Of a DNA stretch of 64,000 nucleotides, positions 48,246 to 59,966 are shown piece by piece. The position numbers were made by a program, and so were the translations under genes. Numbering within the stretch: the first letter of the stretch is position 1; the number at the start of each line of letters is the position of its first letter. The stretch spans positions 8,704,193 through 8,768,192 of the forward strand of contig NC_088306.1 of assembly GCF_032854445.1 (NCBI RefSeq). Reading direction: 5' to 3'. The notes under the pieces were generated by a model. The model made no database searches. It was not told where the DNA came from and saw nothing but the letters and a program-made list of their open reading frames with translations. This DNA is from Liolophura sinensis. Its lineage: Eukaryota > Mollusca > Polyplacophora > Chitonida > Chitonidae.

Positions 48246-48387
48246 TTTTTCCCTTAGTAGTTCGTTGAATCCATTAAAAGCAAAATGCCGGCTGCGGCAT
48301 ACAACTTGATTAGTGGTAATGGTTTCACCCACGCCCTAATTGGGAAAGTTAAGGAAATGAGTTTTATTCTGAATTCCCAGGTGGAAA

Positions 48388-48457
48388 ATGTTTTCCGAAG
48401 GCATACAGTTTCTAGTGGCAGTTCTGTGCCTGATGACCGCGCTCGCAGTTGTCCAAG
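48388..48457 (+). CDS. Orphan signal-peptide-like first exon
   Basis: From ATG at 48388 the sequence encodes 23 residues with a hydrophobic core (FLVAVLCLMTALAVVQ). It ends in phase 1 at a good donor GGTGAGC. A CAG acceptor at 48380 sits just upstream, so this looks like a second exon carrying the start codon of a secreted protein. No convincing continuation was found. Acceptors at about 48771 and 49162 would add only 28-29 residues of repeat-like sequence before a stop. It may be a relic or a gene whose other exons lie in sequence I failed to recognise. Confidence 0.35.
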
Positions 48458-48814
48458 GTGAGCATTTACCTCCCCCCATATTGGTACCTGCTCTAACTTT
48501 ATCTTTAGTTTTGCAGATTTGACCGGAAAGTTACTTTGCTAGTAAGGCGAATATAGGTGTCAGATAATATGTGATAATAAAAAGGGATGTTGGAGACTCT
48601 ATACCTTAACTCAGTTCTTGAATGTGAACATCAGAAGTTTGTAAATACGTCAGTGAATTGGCATTTGATGCTCAATGAATTGTCCTTGAAAGTTATGCAG
48701 GTTGTATTAGAAGAACAGGTTAACACTGAATTTCTTTTTTTGTATTTTTGCACATTTTTGTTTTATTTTAGAGAACAGTACATTATCAAATAAAGCACGT
48801 GCAGGGTATTATTT

Positions 48815-49230
48815 ACTCTGTGCCAGGCTATATCATATGACATTTGCTGTTCAATAAAGTGTTTTTAGAGTCATCTAATTTGTAGCCTGGCACAGAAAAA
48901 CACTGAATTTTTTCCAAAAAAATCGGCATATGTTCTAAGGTAGAGTATATATAGGAAGGAATTTACTTTGTGTAATGCTATGTGCTATGGAAAATAATGC
49001 TTATTACATGTACATTGTCCTTTGTAATGATGTAGGTTGTTTGTTGTCGAAGGATTCAACTGAATTTTTGCAGACTATATAAAAAAAAGTATTGATAAAT
49101 TGCACAATTTTTTTTATATTTAATTTGCATGTTTTAATTTTATTTTATTTTTTTTGAAAAGGAAAGTCTACACATGAAATAATCTATTCTGTCCCAGGCT
49201 GTATGATATCGGCCCTAATGCTATATACGC
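48815..49230. repeat. Inverted and direct repeats around GTGCCAGGCT
   Basis: CTCTGTGCCAGGCTA near 48820 is inverted as TAGCCTGGCACAGA near 48882. A related direct copy, TTCTGTCCCAGGCTG, lies near 49187. A small fold-back element is possible, sitting beside the large minisatellite. Confidence 0.5.
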
Positions 49231-49231
49231 T

Positions 49232-50512
49232 AATAGAGAACGGGGAATAGGGATAGAGAACTAGGAATTAGGAATACGGTTCACAGAGCGGGAAACTGGG
49301 AATAGGGCTCATAAAACTGGGAAGTAGGAACTGGGAATAGGGCTCACAGAACTGGGAACTGGGAATTAGGAACAAAGCTCACAGAACTGCGAAGTAGGAA
49401 CTGGGAATAAGGCTCACAGAACTGGGAACTGCGAAGTAGGAACTGGGAATAAGGCTCGCAGAACTGGGTAGTAGGAACTGGGAATAGGGCTCGCAGAACT
49501 GCGAAGTTAGAACTGGGAATAGGGCTCACACAACTGGAAAGTGGTAAGTGGGAGTAGGGCTCGCAAAAATGGGTACTGGGAATTAGGAATAAGGCTCACA
49601 GAACTGCGAAGTAGGAACTGGGAATAAGGCTGACAGAACTGCAAAGTAGGAACTGGGAATAAGGCTGACAGAACTGCAAAGTAGGAACTGGGAATAAGGC
49701 TCACAGAACTGGGAAGTGGTAAATGGGAATAGGGCTCGCAAAACTGGGTACTGGGAATTAGGAACAAAGCTCACAGAACTGCGAAGTAGGAACTGGGAAT
49801 AAGGCTCACAGAACTGGGAACTGGGAATTAGGAACAAAGCTCACAGAACTGCGAAGTAGGAACTCGGAATAAGGCTCACAGAACTGCGCAGTAGGAACTG
49901 GGAATAGGGCTCACACAACTGGGAAGTGGGAACGGGGAATAGGGCTCACACAACTGGGAACTGGGAATTAGGAACAAAGCTCACAGAACTGCGAAGTAGG
50001 AACTGGGAATAAGGCTCACACAACTGGGAAGTGGGAACTGGGAATAGGGCTTGCAGAACTGGGAAGTGGGATCTGGGAATAAGGCTCACAGGACTGGGAA
50101 GTGGGAACTGGAAATAGGGGTCGCAGAACTGGGAAGTGGGAACTAGGAATAAGGTTTGCAGAACTGCGAAGTAGGAACTGGGAATAGGGCTCACAGAACT
50201 GGGAAGTGGGAACTGGGAATAAGGCTCGCAGAACTGGGAAGTAGGAACTGGGAATAAGGCTCACAGAACTGGGAAGTAGGAACTGGGAATAGGGCTCACA
50301 GAACTGGGAAGTAGGAACTGTGAATAGGGCTCACAGAACTGGGAAGTGGTAACTGGGAATAAGGCTTGCAGAACTGGGAACTGGGATCTGGGAATAAGGC
50401 TCACAGGACTGGGAAGTGGGAACTGGAAATAGGGGTCGCAGAACTGGGAACTGGGAACTGGGAATAAGGTTTGCAGAACTGGCAAGTGGGAACTGGGAAT
50501 CAGCCTCATAAA
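49232..50512. repeat. 35-bp minisatellite, about 36 copies
   Basis: Units of the type GCTCACAGAACTGCGAAGTA plus GGAACTGGGAATAAG fill about 1.28 kb. Internal variants (GGGAAGTGGG, GCGAAGTAGG, GGGAATTAGGAACAAAG) recur in blocks, suggesting higher-order amplification. The minus strand stays open in several frames and reads CEPYSQFLLRSS-type repeats, a by-product of the array. Confidence 0.93.
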
Positions 50513-51325
50513 AATTGGATGGAACCTTTATACATTTAATCTTCCAGTACACAAACGGCCCAAATGGCGGTTTTGTTTCCAGAAGCATGTAAATTGTACA
50601 AATTTAACCTCTTGTTGTAGACCTACAGACATTGAGACCCCTATGATTTACTTGATCCTGAACTGGCGCGCACCACAGAGGGCCTTTTAAAAGATTTATA
50701 CGGACTTCACCGCGGCACAAAAGACTAACGTTATTCCAAAGCCTAATCTTCTGAGTTGTAGATACTCGGATTTTATGGAGATCAACAAGACGTCATATTT
50801 ATCCAATAAAAATTGGATGGAACATTATTATGTTGATTTTTCAGTACACAATGTCTTTCTAGAGCGCTACACATGGCAGTAATTGCAGCCTACATGTTAG
50901 AAGTGGGTAATTTGGGGATATATACAGAGAGGGTGACCCCAGTGGATTGAAATGAGCGTGGCGGCAGTTTAGCCGCAATGAAAGCTTTTGTATCCCCTCA
51001 CCCGCCGGAAACCCACGTTTTATCTGCTGTTGTCCATGTGAGAGATTTAATTTTTTGTTATGTTAGTTATGTACCGGGCATGGCCTCTGCACTGAGAAGA
51101 ATAGCACGATTCTGTTGCTCATATTGACAGCTGTTGCAACGACATACATTGTACTCAAAAACGATAACTGCCGTTTTCATGATAAAAAAGAACTAAGGCA
51201 ACAATTTTATATTTCCCTGAATAAATATCCAAATCAGATGAAATTACAAATACTTAATCATTTCAACAGAGTTCCCCCGCGGCTTTAGTGAGTTGCTAGT
51301 GTGGCACGAGTACATACAATATAAT
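50513..51325. other. Flank of the 35-bp array with a partial 290-bp direct repeat
   Basis: AAAAATTGGATGGAAC followed by a CAGTACACAA motif occurs near 50510-50560 and again near 50808-50850, so this flank is partly duplicated. No gene is visible. Confidence 0.45.
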
Positions 51326-51329
51326 TAGG

Positions 51330-51546
51330 ACGAATGGCATAGCGTAAGTTCAGAGTAGCGACTACAATGTGATATCTGGTAAATGGCCACACGTAACCGC
51401 GTTGAAATACGGGTCTCTTGTCAGTTTATCACAGTCAGGGTTTTATTCTAACTATTCATGTAAATGCATAAATAGAATTAAATTACACGCTTCCTACCAC
51501 CATGATTTAAGCAGCATTAGGTAAAAAAAAATGCAGTGATGTTACT
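51330..51546 (+). repeat. Element C copy
   Basis: Core AAATGGCCACACGTAACCGC, TTTTATTCTAACTATTCATG and the terminal AAAAAAAATGCAGTGATGTT. It joins directly to the SINE-A at 51547. Confidence 0.75.
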
Positions 51547-51742
51547 ACTGCGATCGCTATGAGTTCCGATCCAGCTTATCATGGATTCCTCTCGCGAAAC
51601 GGTCTGCCAGCAATCTGAGAATGGTCGTGCATGGATTTATCCCCGGCCGCTGCCCGGTTTTCTCCATCATAATGCTGGCATACGTCTTATTAGCGAAATA
51701 TTCTTGAGTAAGGCCTAAAACTCCAATCAAATAAATAAATTG
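51547..51742 (+). repeat. 5'-truncated SINE-A between two element C copies
   Basis: Starts at TGCGATCGCTATGAGTTCC and ends CCAATCAAATAAATAAATT. Element C sequence lies on both sides. Confidence 0.8.
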
Positions 51743-52215
51743 TACAGAAAAACGAAAATTTTCAGGCGCTGTTACACGGTTAATAAAGAACACGGTAATA
51801 ATTGATTAAATGTACATAAAAGAAGGCCCGTGTTTGCACTTTCCACAAATAGTACCTATGAAGTTATCTGACTTTTTTGAAGCTAACGAAACAAAAGATC
51901 AGCCGTAGACAGTAAACCGGAACAGCGACGACAGTTGTAATTGTCAAATGACCACACTTAATCGGTGAAGTACCGCCTCTTGTCAATTTACCTCAGTTAG
52001 AGTTTTATTCTAACTGTTGATGTACATGCTTAAAAAGAAGTAGCAGTTTAAACACCCATACCACTATGTCTTTAGCAAAATTAGGTAAAAACATTGCAGT
52101 CATGTTAATTGCAATGTAAAAGATGACAGTAATCTAGAATTACTCTAGAAGTGCTTTGTTGCCATTACAATTAATACATACTTACATGGAAACATTACAA
52201 AAACATTTCAGTATA
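51740..52215 (+). repeat. Long element C copy
   Basis: Counterpart of 36195-36660. Extended 5' part GTACAGAAAAACGAAAATTT, then the core from about 51900 and the 3' part to TTACATGGAAACATTAC. Confidence 0.8.
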
Positions 52216-52885
52216 GAGCAACTATTTGTTTGTTTTTTTTTCAAAGATACTGAATCATGCATGATTTGTGATCTTTTAAATTTTAGCTAATCACGAGGCC
52301 TGATAATATGAAATGTGATGAGCATGTGGGAAATGACGCTCCGTACACACCCTGTCTCGGTTTTCTCCTTCTACTCTTACCTTTCAGTTAAATACGTTCG
52401 CTGAATCATTTGACCAATGGGATCTCTGAACTCTGATGTCCCTACCTTCGTCAAAGGAGCACCTGTGCATTGCCTAGGCACCTAGTATGAACTTACCTAA
52501 CATCACTGATCGCTATATGGCTTTCTGTTGAAAGGCAGGAACAGGTGTTTGTGAATCTTTCGTATTTTACGTATGCTACAATAGTTGCTTAACATTTCGG
52601 CATTTATCCTTTACATGTGCTTTATTTTCTTTTTTATATTACACAGCTGATTCGACATTTATGTGTGTTGTAAGACTGTTCATTGATGCGAGCGTCAACA
52701 CAAGGCAGATTTTAAATTTAATAATTATATCGCCTTGTTCGATATTTATTTCATCTTCGTTTCATTATATTTCTTCATTGTATATAACCATTGGTGTGAA
52801 TCATCCAAAAGCTTTTCACTTAGCTTGAATATGTGATGGAATTCACATTACGCTCATAAACTTCACGAGAATTTGTTTCAAAAGA
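52216..52885. other. Intergenic, nothing recognised
   Basis: AT-rich unique sequence without coding signal. Confidence 0.4.
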
Positions 52886-52887
52886 CC

Positions 52888-53160
52888 GACCGCTTCTGTA
52901 GCCTAATGGTTAGAGCGTCCGTCTCGAAGTCTGGAAATTCAAAGGATCAAACCCGGATCGAGTCAAAAAAAAGATTTTCAAAAATGGTACCTCACTTGGC
53001 GGTCAGCACTGAGGGGTTAGAGCAAAAGGAAACAGGACTGGTTGGCCCAGTATAATGTTCACATGATGCGGCATGGACTCACCTTGTCACATTATATGTA
53101 CAGACTTCGTCGTGATATGACTGAAAATTGCTTAGTACGACCTAAAGCCTGAAGCATTCA
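52888..53160 (+). repeat. SINE-B copy with complete tRNA head
   Basis: Head CTTCTGTAGCCTAATGGTTA (A box) and GGATCAAACCCGG (B-box-like), body CTCACTTGGCGGTCAGCACT and AACAGGACTGGTTGGCCC, and the 3' motif CTTCGTCGTGATATGACTGA. The best 5' end of this family in the window. Confidence 0.75.
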
Positions 53161-53943
53161 TTCGAAAAAACTCGCATCCAGTATTATCAAATCACTCCAC
53201 AAAATGAATAATGCATGATGAGACAGTATAAGGGCTGTCGATGTACAAACCGTGAAAACATGCGAAACTGACCAGCTGTATTTTGTCATGTTTTAAGTAT
53301 CCATAACCGAGGCCATGAAAATTCGGCTGGCAGACGTGTTTTATGTCTAGCACCAAGAAGTTTGGGAATCGATGGGTTTTTGGGGCTGGAATCGCAGGTG
53401 TCTTTGGAATCTACTATCGGACAATAACAAAACAGAACAATTGAAATGAGTTTGATCGTTTTTTACAGAATTTATATTACTTTTTTGGCTGACTAATCCA
53501 TCCCAGTGACTAATTATTTAGATTACCCGATAGGCCGGAATGATTAAAACGAAGAGAGATCTCTCGTCCCATTCAACTAACCTCGCTATTATGAATCTGT
53601 GGCGTACTTTTTTTTTTAATTATCTGACTGGGTTCCTCATTATGAGTTTAATACTAATTCTATGGGATCTATTTATCACGTTTGTCACCTATTATATGAG
53701 ATAAAAAAAGCTGCCTGTTGTCTAAAGCGCTATGAAGATTACCGTGACAACATTTGCAGTCCCCAGTCAGCAAATGCACCATGTGGAATGAAAGACCATA
53801 GGCCTACACGACATCTCGCGGTGATATGGATGAAGGTTCCTAATGGTTGCTCTTCTCTAGCTGACCTAATATCAGGAAATATCCTTTTGTTTTTTGTCGA
53901 ACAAACATCAGCTCTGTCTTTCAAATTGCAACTGTCTATCAGA
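53161..53943. other. Upstream region of the first CpeT-like gene
   Basis: Unique sequence. An open frame extends upstream from the chosen ATG to 53662, but a CTGTCTATCAG acceptor ending at 53942 abuts the start codon, so a noncoding first exon is likely. No TATA box is placed. Confidence 0.4.
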
Positions 53944-56900
53944 ATGCCGCCTCTGGCGCTGTTACTGTTCATGGCCTACTCGCCATCGTACTCAAGTCCT
54001 ATCCATGATGACTTCGACTATCTGATGAGCATTTTCCCAGGTCATTACGACAATTCATGGCAAGTTTTTGACGAAATGGTAAATGATTTACAGCCAACTT
54101 TACGTCATCGGCGCCTTTCGATGGAATTCTTCGAAGGAAACATCTCGATTTTCCCCAGTAACGTGAGAACATTTTGCTTGCAAGAATACAGTGAAGGTGA
54201 CCCGAAAAACATCGTGCGACAGAAAATCTACGCCTTCCAGATGAACTCCACCACAAAGGAGATCATTTCCAAATTCTACAGCTTTGAAGACCCAATGAGA
54301 TTCGTCCACGCACAGGACAATCCGGGCCTTTTCCAGAATCTCACGTGGTCTGACTTAATTTACCTGCCCGGCTGTGACGTCAAATGGGACCGCGTAGAGC
54401 CCTACTTGTTCCGGACGTCAGTTATAGGCAGATGTGTCATTGTTTACAAAAACGTGTTGGTGAGTACCAAAATTTACATTTGGGAACAGATTTGTCCGTA
54501 ATTATTGTAGAATATTATAGCTATTTATAATGCAACCACATGCCCGAAACACCCCGTATTGGTCATAACTGTTTCAGCTGTTTTGGGTGTGATGCATATA
54601 AAGAGCCGCTTATTCTCACAGGTTTAGCGTCGCTGACCAGAACCATAGTTGTCGGATTGAAATCTATCTATACTCTTAAATAGGCCAGAGTTTAACTCGC
54701 ACGGATAGCGGAGCATAGTTAGCAGAGTAACACAAAGATGCATGGTAATCATAAATTAAATCAATACCGCAAGTTTGTATTATTTCAGATCAACGTCGTG
54801 GATAGTAACGACTTAACGAAAAATTACTTGACGGTAAATGAGAAGTGGACGTATGTGTCCAATGGCAGTGTGTTCCAGTCCGGGACACCATATAACTTAA
54901 CAAAGCAAGACACCCGAGAAAAGACGACTCAACACATCCAGAACGACAAAGGGTAAGGAATCTACCCGTAGATGACCACGTTGAATATATGAACACTTGA
55001 AATCAAAGCGTTACTGAGATACATATTTTGTTATCGACAATTTATATTCTAGCATGGTACATGATTTGAATATTGATTTCACTGAGTTAACTATGACATA
55101 CCTTGCGTCTTTCCAACATCTTTGAAAACTGTTGACTGCTTTGCTTTGCATGATTCCGTCCTATGTTCGTACTTTATAAACTTTCTTAGTTCTTTGGTGG
55201 TTTGTGTTATACCTCGTTTTGGGAATTGGCCTTACGATTGTTGACCTGAAACGTCTTTATCGGTTGACAGCTGATTCACGAATGTCTGTTTGGACGCATA
55301 GATCTAGACGTGTAAACAGATATTCGTATACCAGCTGTCAGCCATGGTTCTCAAACAACGTTCAGAAGGAACTATTAAAGAAATAAGAATACATGTAAAG
55401 TAAAAAATTAGGACGTGTTCTTGTGAACAGAAACAGTTTTCTGTTGTAACGATATGGCGCGCAAAAAATTGTTTCAGGCTAATTATTCAAAAATGTACCC
55501 CCAAAACCGTGTGCTAGCTCGATTACTTACAAGAAAACTAATCAGTGTGAAATTTAGCAGTCTTATAGTCAAAGCCTTTGATGGAGTATCCTTGGCCCAC
55601 CAACGTTTCACACTTGTAAAACAAGCCTTCCTTCTCGCCTTTATATGCTTTATATGTAAAATGTAATAACAACACGGCATTTGCGCAATTGGAAGGAGGC
55701 ATGTATTTTTTGCATTCCATAAGGTGGCGCTAAAGTGTGAGGCTTGACCTCGGTCTATTGCTATGTCAGAAAATGACTGTTATATAACGTCTACGATGTT
55801 ACAATGTATTAATTCCCTATGTAACGTCGTCCTGTCTTTATTGTTATTTCATAATGATGAGCTAGGAAAGAACGTTTGACGTCAATAAAATGGCGCTCAG
55901 GTCCTACTGCCGGGCGTTTGATTTTTAATTAATCAAAGTGATCATTTGTCAACTATGAAACTTTTGTCACTTCTCATGTTTTACTCACCATGCTGAAAGA
56001 AATAACAGCGTTGCAACCTAAAATTTTAATTTATTTACTAGGCCTTTAAGAAGACAGTTAAACAGTTTTGCGGAGATCACCACGGCCTTATCACACGCAC
56101 GTCCTGTCATTTTGTACATAGATGTAACCAGGTGCAAACTGAGGGAATCATTCGACAATTCGACGGCAACCTTGGATTCTGCAGACGACTTTCCTGTCGA
56201 AGGATATTCCATGACCATTGAAACGTTTGAATACTTCAATTCATCCGATTTTGGACCTTTACCTTTTTTCGCGTTTTCAGATGCACCAGTTGTAAGAACA
56301 TCCAAAGGTAGGTCTAGGACTAAACCGTCATTTTCATTTAAGTGATTAAAGGGTACATGAAAGGGTGCTATAAAATAAAAGGCATGGCTGTAAGCAAAAG
56401 GAAGAAAGATGTGCCGAAAACATTTGATTTTTAAAAAAAAAATTTGAAGCATATTTTATATTTCTTAATAAGGCCTCTATTTTATGCATCCATTTTTGGG
56501 GAGAAAACCACTACGCGAGACCAGTATAGCGCCCCCAGTAAGCGCTATCCCTAACAAAGTTGCTTTTACAGCTATAACCTTTGACGTCACCACAACAGAC
56601 TACTTGATTTATTGTGAAATATTCTTGAGTACGGCGTAAAACACCAATCAAATAAATAAATAAATAAATACAACCCAATCAAATACATTTATTTATTTGT
56701 TTTATAGGTGTTTTACGCCGTACTCAAGACTTATACGGCCAGTATTATAGTGGGAGGAAAGCGGACAGAGCCAGTAGGAAACCCACGACCATCCGCAAGT
56801 TTCAAGTAAATTCATGAATTAAATCGTCTTGTCTTCTCAGGTGAAATGCTTCATTTACGTGAAGCTAAGGTTGTCGATGCTGGGGGTCTGATTCTGACAG

Positions 56901-58475
56901 TCACGTGGTTAAATCCGGTCGATTACAGCATTGCGAAGCGGTTAATTTTTAACTGTCTGCTGCAAGATGCTTCCCATGGGAACAGGTAAAGGTTAATTTT
57001 ACTTTAGTCAGATCAAGTAGCCGCACTTGTTCAGTTCCAGATCCGAAGTAACACATATTAGAAAAGTCCGATCAAGTTGCGGCCCTTATACCCACCTGTT
57101 GCTTAATGTCGAGATTTAAAGTATAATCTGTATCACTTACTTCTTATCTGACTAAATTCAAATCAAACAGCCCCTCTTTTTTTACACTGACATTAGATGT
57201 AAAGCAGCCTTTGTTACTAATCTCAGTAAATTCAGGTCGAGTACCCAGCATACTGATTTCTTGCTGTCAGACATAGATTAACACTTATTCTTCATGCCTC
57301 TAAAAATGTTTAACAGTCGCTCCCTATACTGACTAGTCGCTAACTAGATCTTAAACATCATGCACTTATTTGTAATCTGATTAAAGTCAGATCAACGATC
57401 CATTCCCTACGCTGATTTTCGCTTTCTCTGTCTGAAGTAACATATTCTAAACCCTTCCACTGTTGGTCCAATCAAGTACTTGCTTGCATTTTGTGGAAAG
57501 CTTAGACAGATCTTCACTTCATTCTACTTCACACATTTTTGCTTTGAAAGTATAAATCACTTCGAAGTTTTTATATGCCGACCACGCGTAGTAGTCGAGA
57601 CGTTATAGTTGCCAAATTAACTGTATGTGTTTAGCAGAGACGGGGATTTCTCTGGGATTTCTCACGATGATCTTTTGTAGTTGCTGTTCTCGTACATTTT
57701 TTTTCATTGCGCATACGTCGTAGCTCGCGACCGCACATTGGCCATATCTTGTTCGTGTTTTCAGTGGGCAGGTAATAGCTATGACCTCTGACCTCAATCT
57801 CACGCGAGTCACCAGCTTTAGCCAGCTGACCGCTGCCGTCAAAGGGGGTTACAACTTCCGGTTTAACGTACGCTATTATGATTGTCAACAGGGTCCAGAG
57901 GTCAACGCCTTTGCTGGAGGTAGAGTTGAAGGTAAAATGATTATCTTCCTCTTGTTCGTAATCAAACATGTCAGGTTTTAAGGTTGTGGCCGTTCCTTGA
58001 TCAGCCAGCTTGTAAACATGAAATTCCTAAATACTGGTATTAAAATTTAAGCCTGGTTCCAGTGAAGAAGTTCGTTCTTGAATTACAGACTCGCTTAAAG
58101 GAAGACAACGTAAAGAACGTAAGACTATATGCATATCTGAACTAGTGAACAGTCTAATAGATATTAATGTGGAGGAACGTAGGTTTATTTTACTGAAACA
58201 CTAATTTATTCCTCTCATATATATTTGTAGGAATGAACATCAATTCAAATGGAAAGTCAGTGTCATTTAGCAAATCCAAACTGATCACAAACTACCAAGG
58301 TTCTGGTTACGTCGTCAACTTTGGCTCAGCTGTCATTTACGATCGCGAGTTCTACGCCATTTTTACGGTATCAAACAACTACGTCCAGGCGTTCAACAGA
58401 GCCTACACGGAAACGTTTGTGTGTGATATGACCACAGACTTTAGACAGGGTTCGGTGGATTTATACATGTATTAG
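53944..58475 (+). CDS. Secreted CpeT/CpcT-like protein with two VirK-like repeats (six exons)
   Basis: Exons 53944-54459, 54789-54952, 56042-56307, 56841-56985, 57765-57931 and 58231-58475 join in frame to 500 residues (1503 bp including stop). Residues 1-18 are a signal peptide. Residues about 22-225 match the CpeT/CpcT phycobiliprotein-lyase fold pattern: an F-PG-x-Y-DNSWQ motif at 31-40, LQEYSEGDPKN near 79-89, FYSFEDP, and LPGCDVKWDR followed by a second Cys. Residues about 235-365 and 381-500 are two repeats 146 residues apart. Each starts S-F-x-x-[IL]-T-x-A, has a Cys 23 residues on (C258, C404) and ends near another Cys. Their size and pattern resemble bacterial VirK (moderate confidence). 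Animals have no phycobilisomes, so a lyase role is not assumed; binding a tetrapyrrole or other small ligand is inference. A tandem paralogue starts at 60860. Confidence 0.85.
56605..56812. repeat. Tail-to-tail pair of SINE-A fragments in intron 3
   Basis: 56605-56672 (+) ends in a long AAATAAATAAATAAATAAAT tail. 56686-56812 (-) begins with the reversed tail. Complementary bodies (GAGTACGGCGTAAAACACC and its complement) only about 60 bp apart can form a strong hairpin between exons 3 and 4 of the CpeT-like gene. Confidence 0.85.
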
Positions 58476-58484
58476 ACTTCATAA

Positions 58485-58745
58485 TGTTTATTTATTTATT
58501 AATTGTTTGATTTGATTTGTGTCTTAACTGAAGAGGACTTCACTAATACGACGGTAACCACTCTTATGGTGGAAGGAAACCAGATAGAGTCAAGGGTAAA
58601 CCAACTATCATCCACAAGTTGCTTGCTGACCATCCAACGGAGAGGAAACCAACGGCGAGTGCTGGACTTGAACTCACAGCGACCGCATTGGTGAGAGGCT
58701 CCAGGATCATGCCACCACGCTGGCACGTTAACCACCTCGACAGCG
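58485..58745 (-). repeat. Full-length but diverged SINE-A just after the CpeT-like stop codon
   Basis: The reversed tail starts about 10 bp after the TAG at 58473-58475, so it is probably within the 3' UTR. The head lies at the right end (GCACGTTAACCACCTCGACAG). No AATAAA precedes it. Confidence 0.8.
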
Positions 58746-58847
58746 AATGCCCTTGACTTCATAATGAAGGCAATGTTCATCACTGCATTCAGTGTATATT
58801 TATCTACATGTTGGGGACAGATGAAATAATTTGTGGCCTTCATGACG

Positions 58848-59068
58848 GAGGAGGTTAGCACGTCAGCGCGGCGTAATAACCCAGGAGCATCTCACCAATG
58901 CGGTCGATGTGAGTTCAAGTCCAGTTCATGCTGGCTTCGTCTCCGGTTGCTCGTGGGAAGGCCTGCAGCAACCTGCGGATGGTCGAGGTTTCCACCGGGA
59001 TCTGCCCGGTTTCCTCCCACTAATGTGTACGAGTGTAGTAAGAAGAACACAAATCAAATAAATAAGAT
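58848..59068 (+). repeat. SINE-A copy
   Basis: The head is truncated (GGAGGTTAGCACGTCAGCGC), B box GAGTTCAAGTCC present, 3' third diverged, tail AAATCAAATAAATAAG. It lies about 100 bp from the opposite-orientation copy at 58485-58745. Confidence 0.75.
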
Positions 59069-59335
59069 GAAATAACTAAAACATAATTCCCATAAGAGCT
59101 TTTGAGTCAAGATTTTTTCAAAGGATGTTCTAAAAGCAAATTCGTAAATAGTCGTATTCTTGTTGAATGCATTAACCAGAAAATTCTGTGATCGTGATTA
59201 AAAGAGATTAAAATTCGCGAAGAGTTTAGCAACATACTTTACACCCACATTCATTAAGTCACCTCACCGATGTCCAACATCATATCTCTTTATTTATTGA
59301 GACATGCGGTATTCAAAACCTAGGTCGGATCACAC
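59069..59335. other. Intergenic, nothing recognised
   Basis: Unique AT-rich sequence between the two CpeT-like genes. Confidence 0.35.
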
Positions 59336-59339
59336 CTAA

Positions 59340-59612
59340 AACTTTAAAAAGAGGAAGTTGTACTTCATTGCTTGGTGTTCAGCACCAAGGGGATAAGGCA
59401 ACGACTGGTTGACCCGAAACAGTATAATGACTCGGTCGGAGTGGCCAACCTGCCTTCGGTAAGTCGTCTCAGTGAAGGAGCAGTAGATAAAACAGCGGTG
59501 GAAATCCGTGCACAGTACACGTACATACACTCTAAGGACCCTTTCGTCGTGACTGAAGAATTGTGAAATACGACGTTAAACCCCAAGCACTCGCTCACTC
59601 ATTCGAACTCAG
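59340..59612 (+). repeat. SINE-B copy with complete 3' end
   Basis: Runs from AAAGAGGAAGTTGTACTTC to CCCCAAGCACTCGCTCACTC. It shares AACGACTGGTTGACCCG and GTAAGTCGTCTCAGT with the copy at 36820. The terminal motif ACGACGTTAAACCCCAAGC is complete. Confidence 0.75.
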
Positions 59613-59691
59613 GAGATCAAACCTGGGATCAAACCCCAAAACAATGAAAAAAAATCGAATGACTCCTCGTTGACGAATTGTTGAGCACGTT

Positions 59692-59954
59692 TTGTTTTGT
59701 TTTGATTCGTGTTTTACGCCGTACTCAAGAATATTTCACTTATACGACGGCGGCCAGCATAATGATGGGTGGAAACCGGGCACAGCCCGGGGGAAACCCA
59801 CGACCATCCGCAGGTTGCTGGCAGACCTTCCCACTTACGGCCGGAGAGTAAGCCAGCATGAGCTGGACTTGAACTCACAGCGACCGCATTGGTGAGAGGT
59901 TTCTGGGTCATTACGCTGCGCTAGCGCGCTAACCGACTGAGCCACGAAGGCCCC
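59692..59954 (-). repeat. Full-length SINE-A with 12-bp target-site duplication
   Basis: Perfect GTTGAGCACGTT at 59680-59691 and 59955-59966. It is the best-preserved minus-strand copy, with the complete tRNA head on the right (GCTAACCGACTGAGCCACG). The tail has become TTTGTTTTGTTTTGATTCG. Confidence 0.94.
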
Positions 59955-59966
59955 GTTGAGCACGTT

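Noticed and set aside
49344-50588. Minus-strand proteins rich in CEPYSQFLLRSS.
   Set aside because: Several overlapping frames show the same feature across the 35-bp minisatellite, as expected for repeat-driven openness rather than coding selection.
53662-53943. N-terminal extension of the CpeT-like frame.
   Set aside because: The upstream part lacks a signal peptide and is not paralogous to the second copy. An acceptor-like CAG abuts the ATG at 53944, which starts a good signal peptide.
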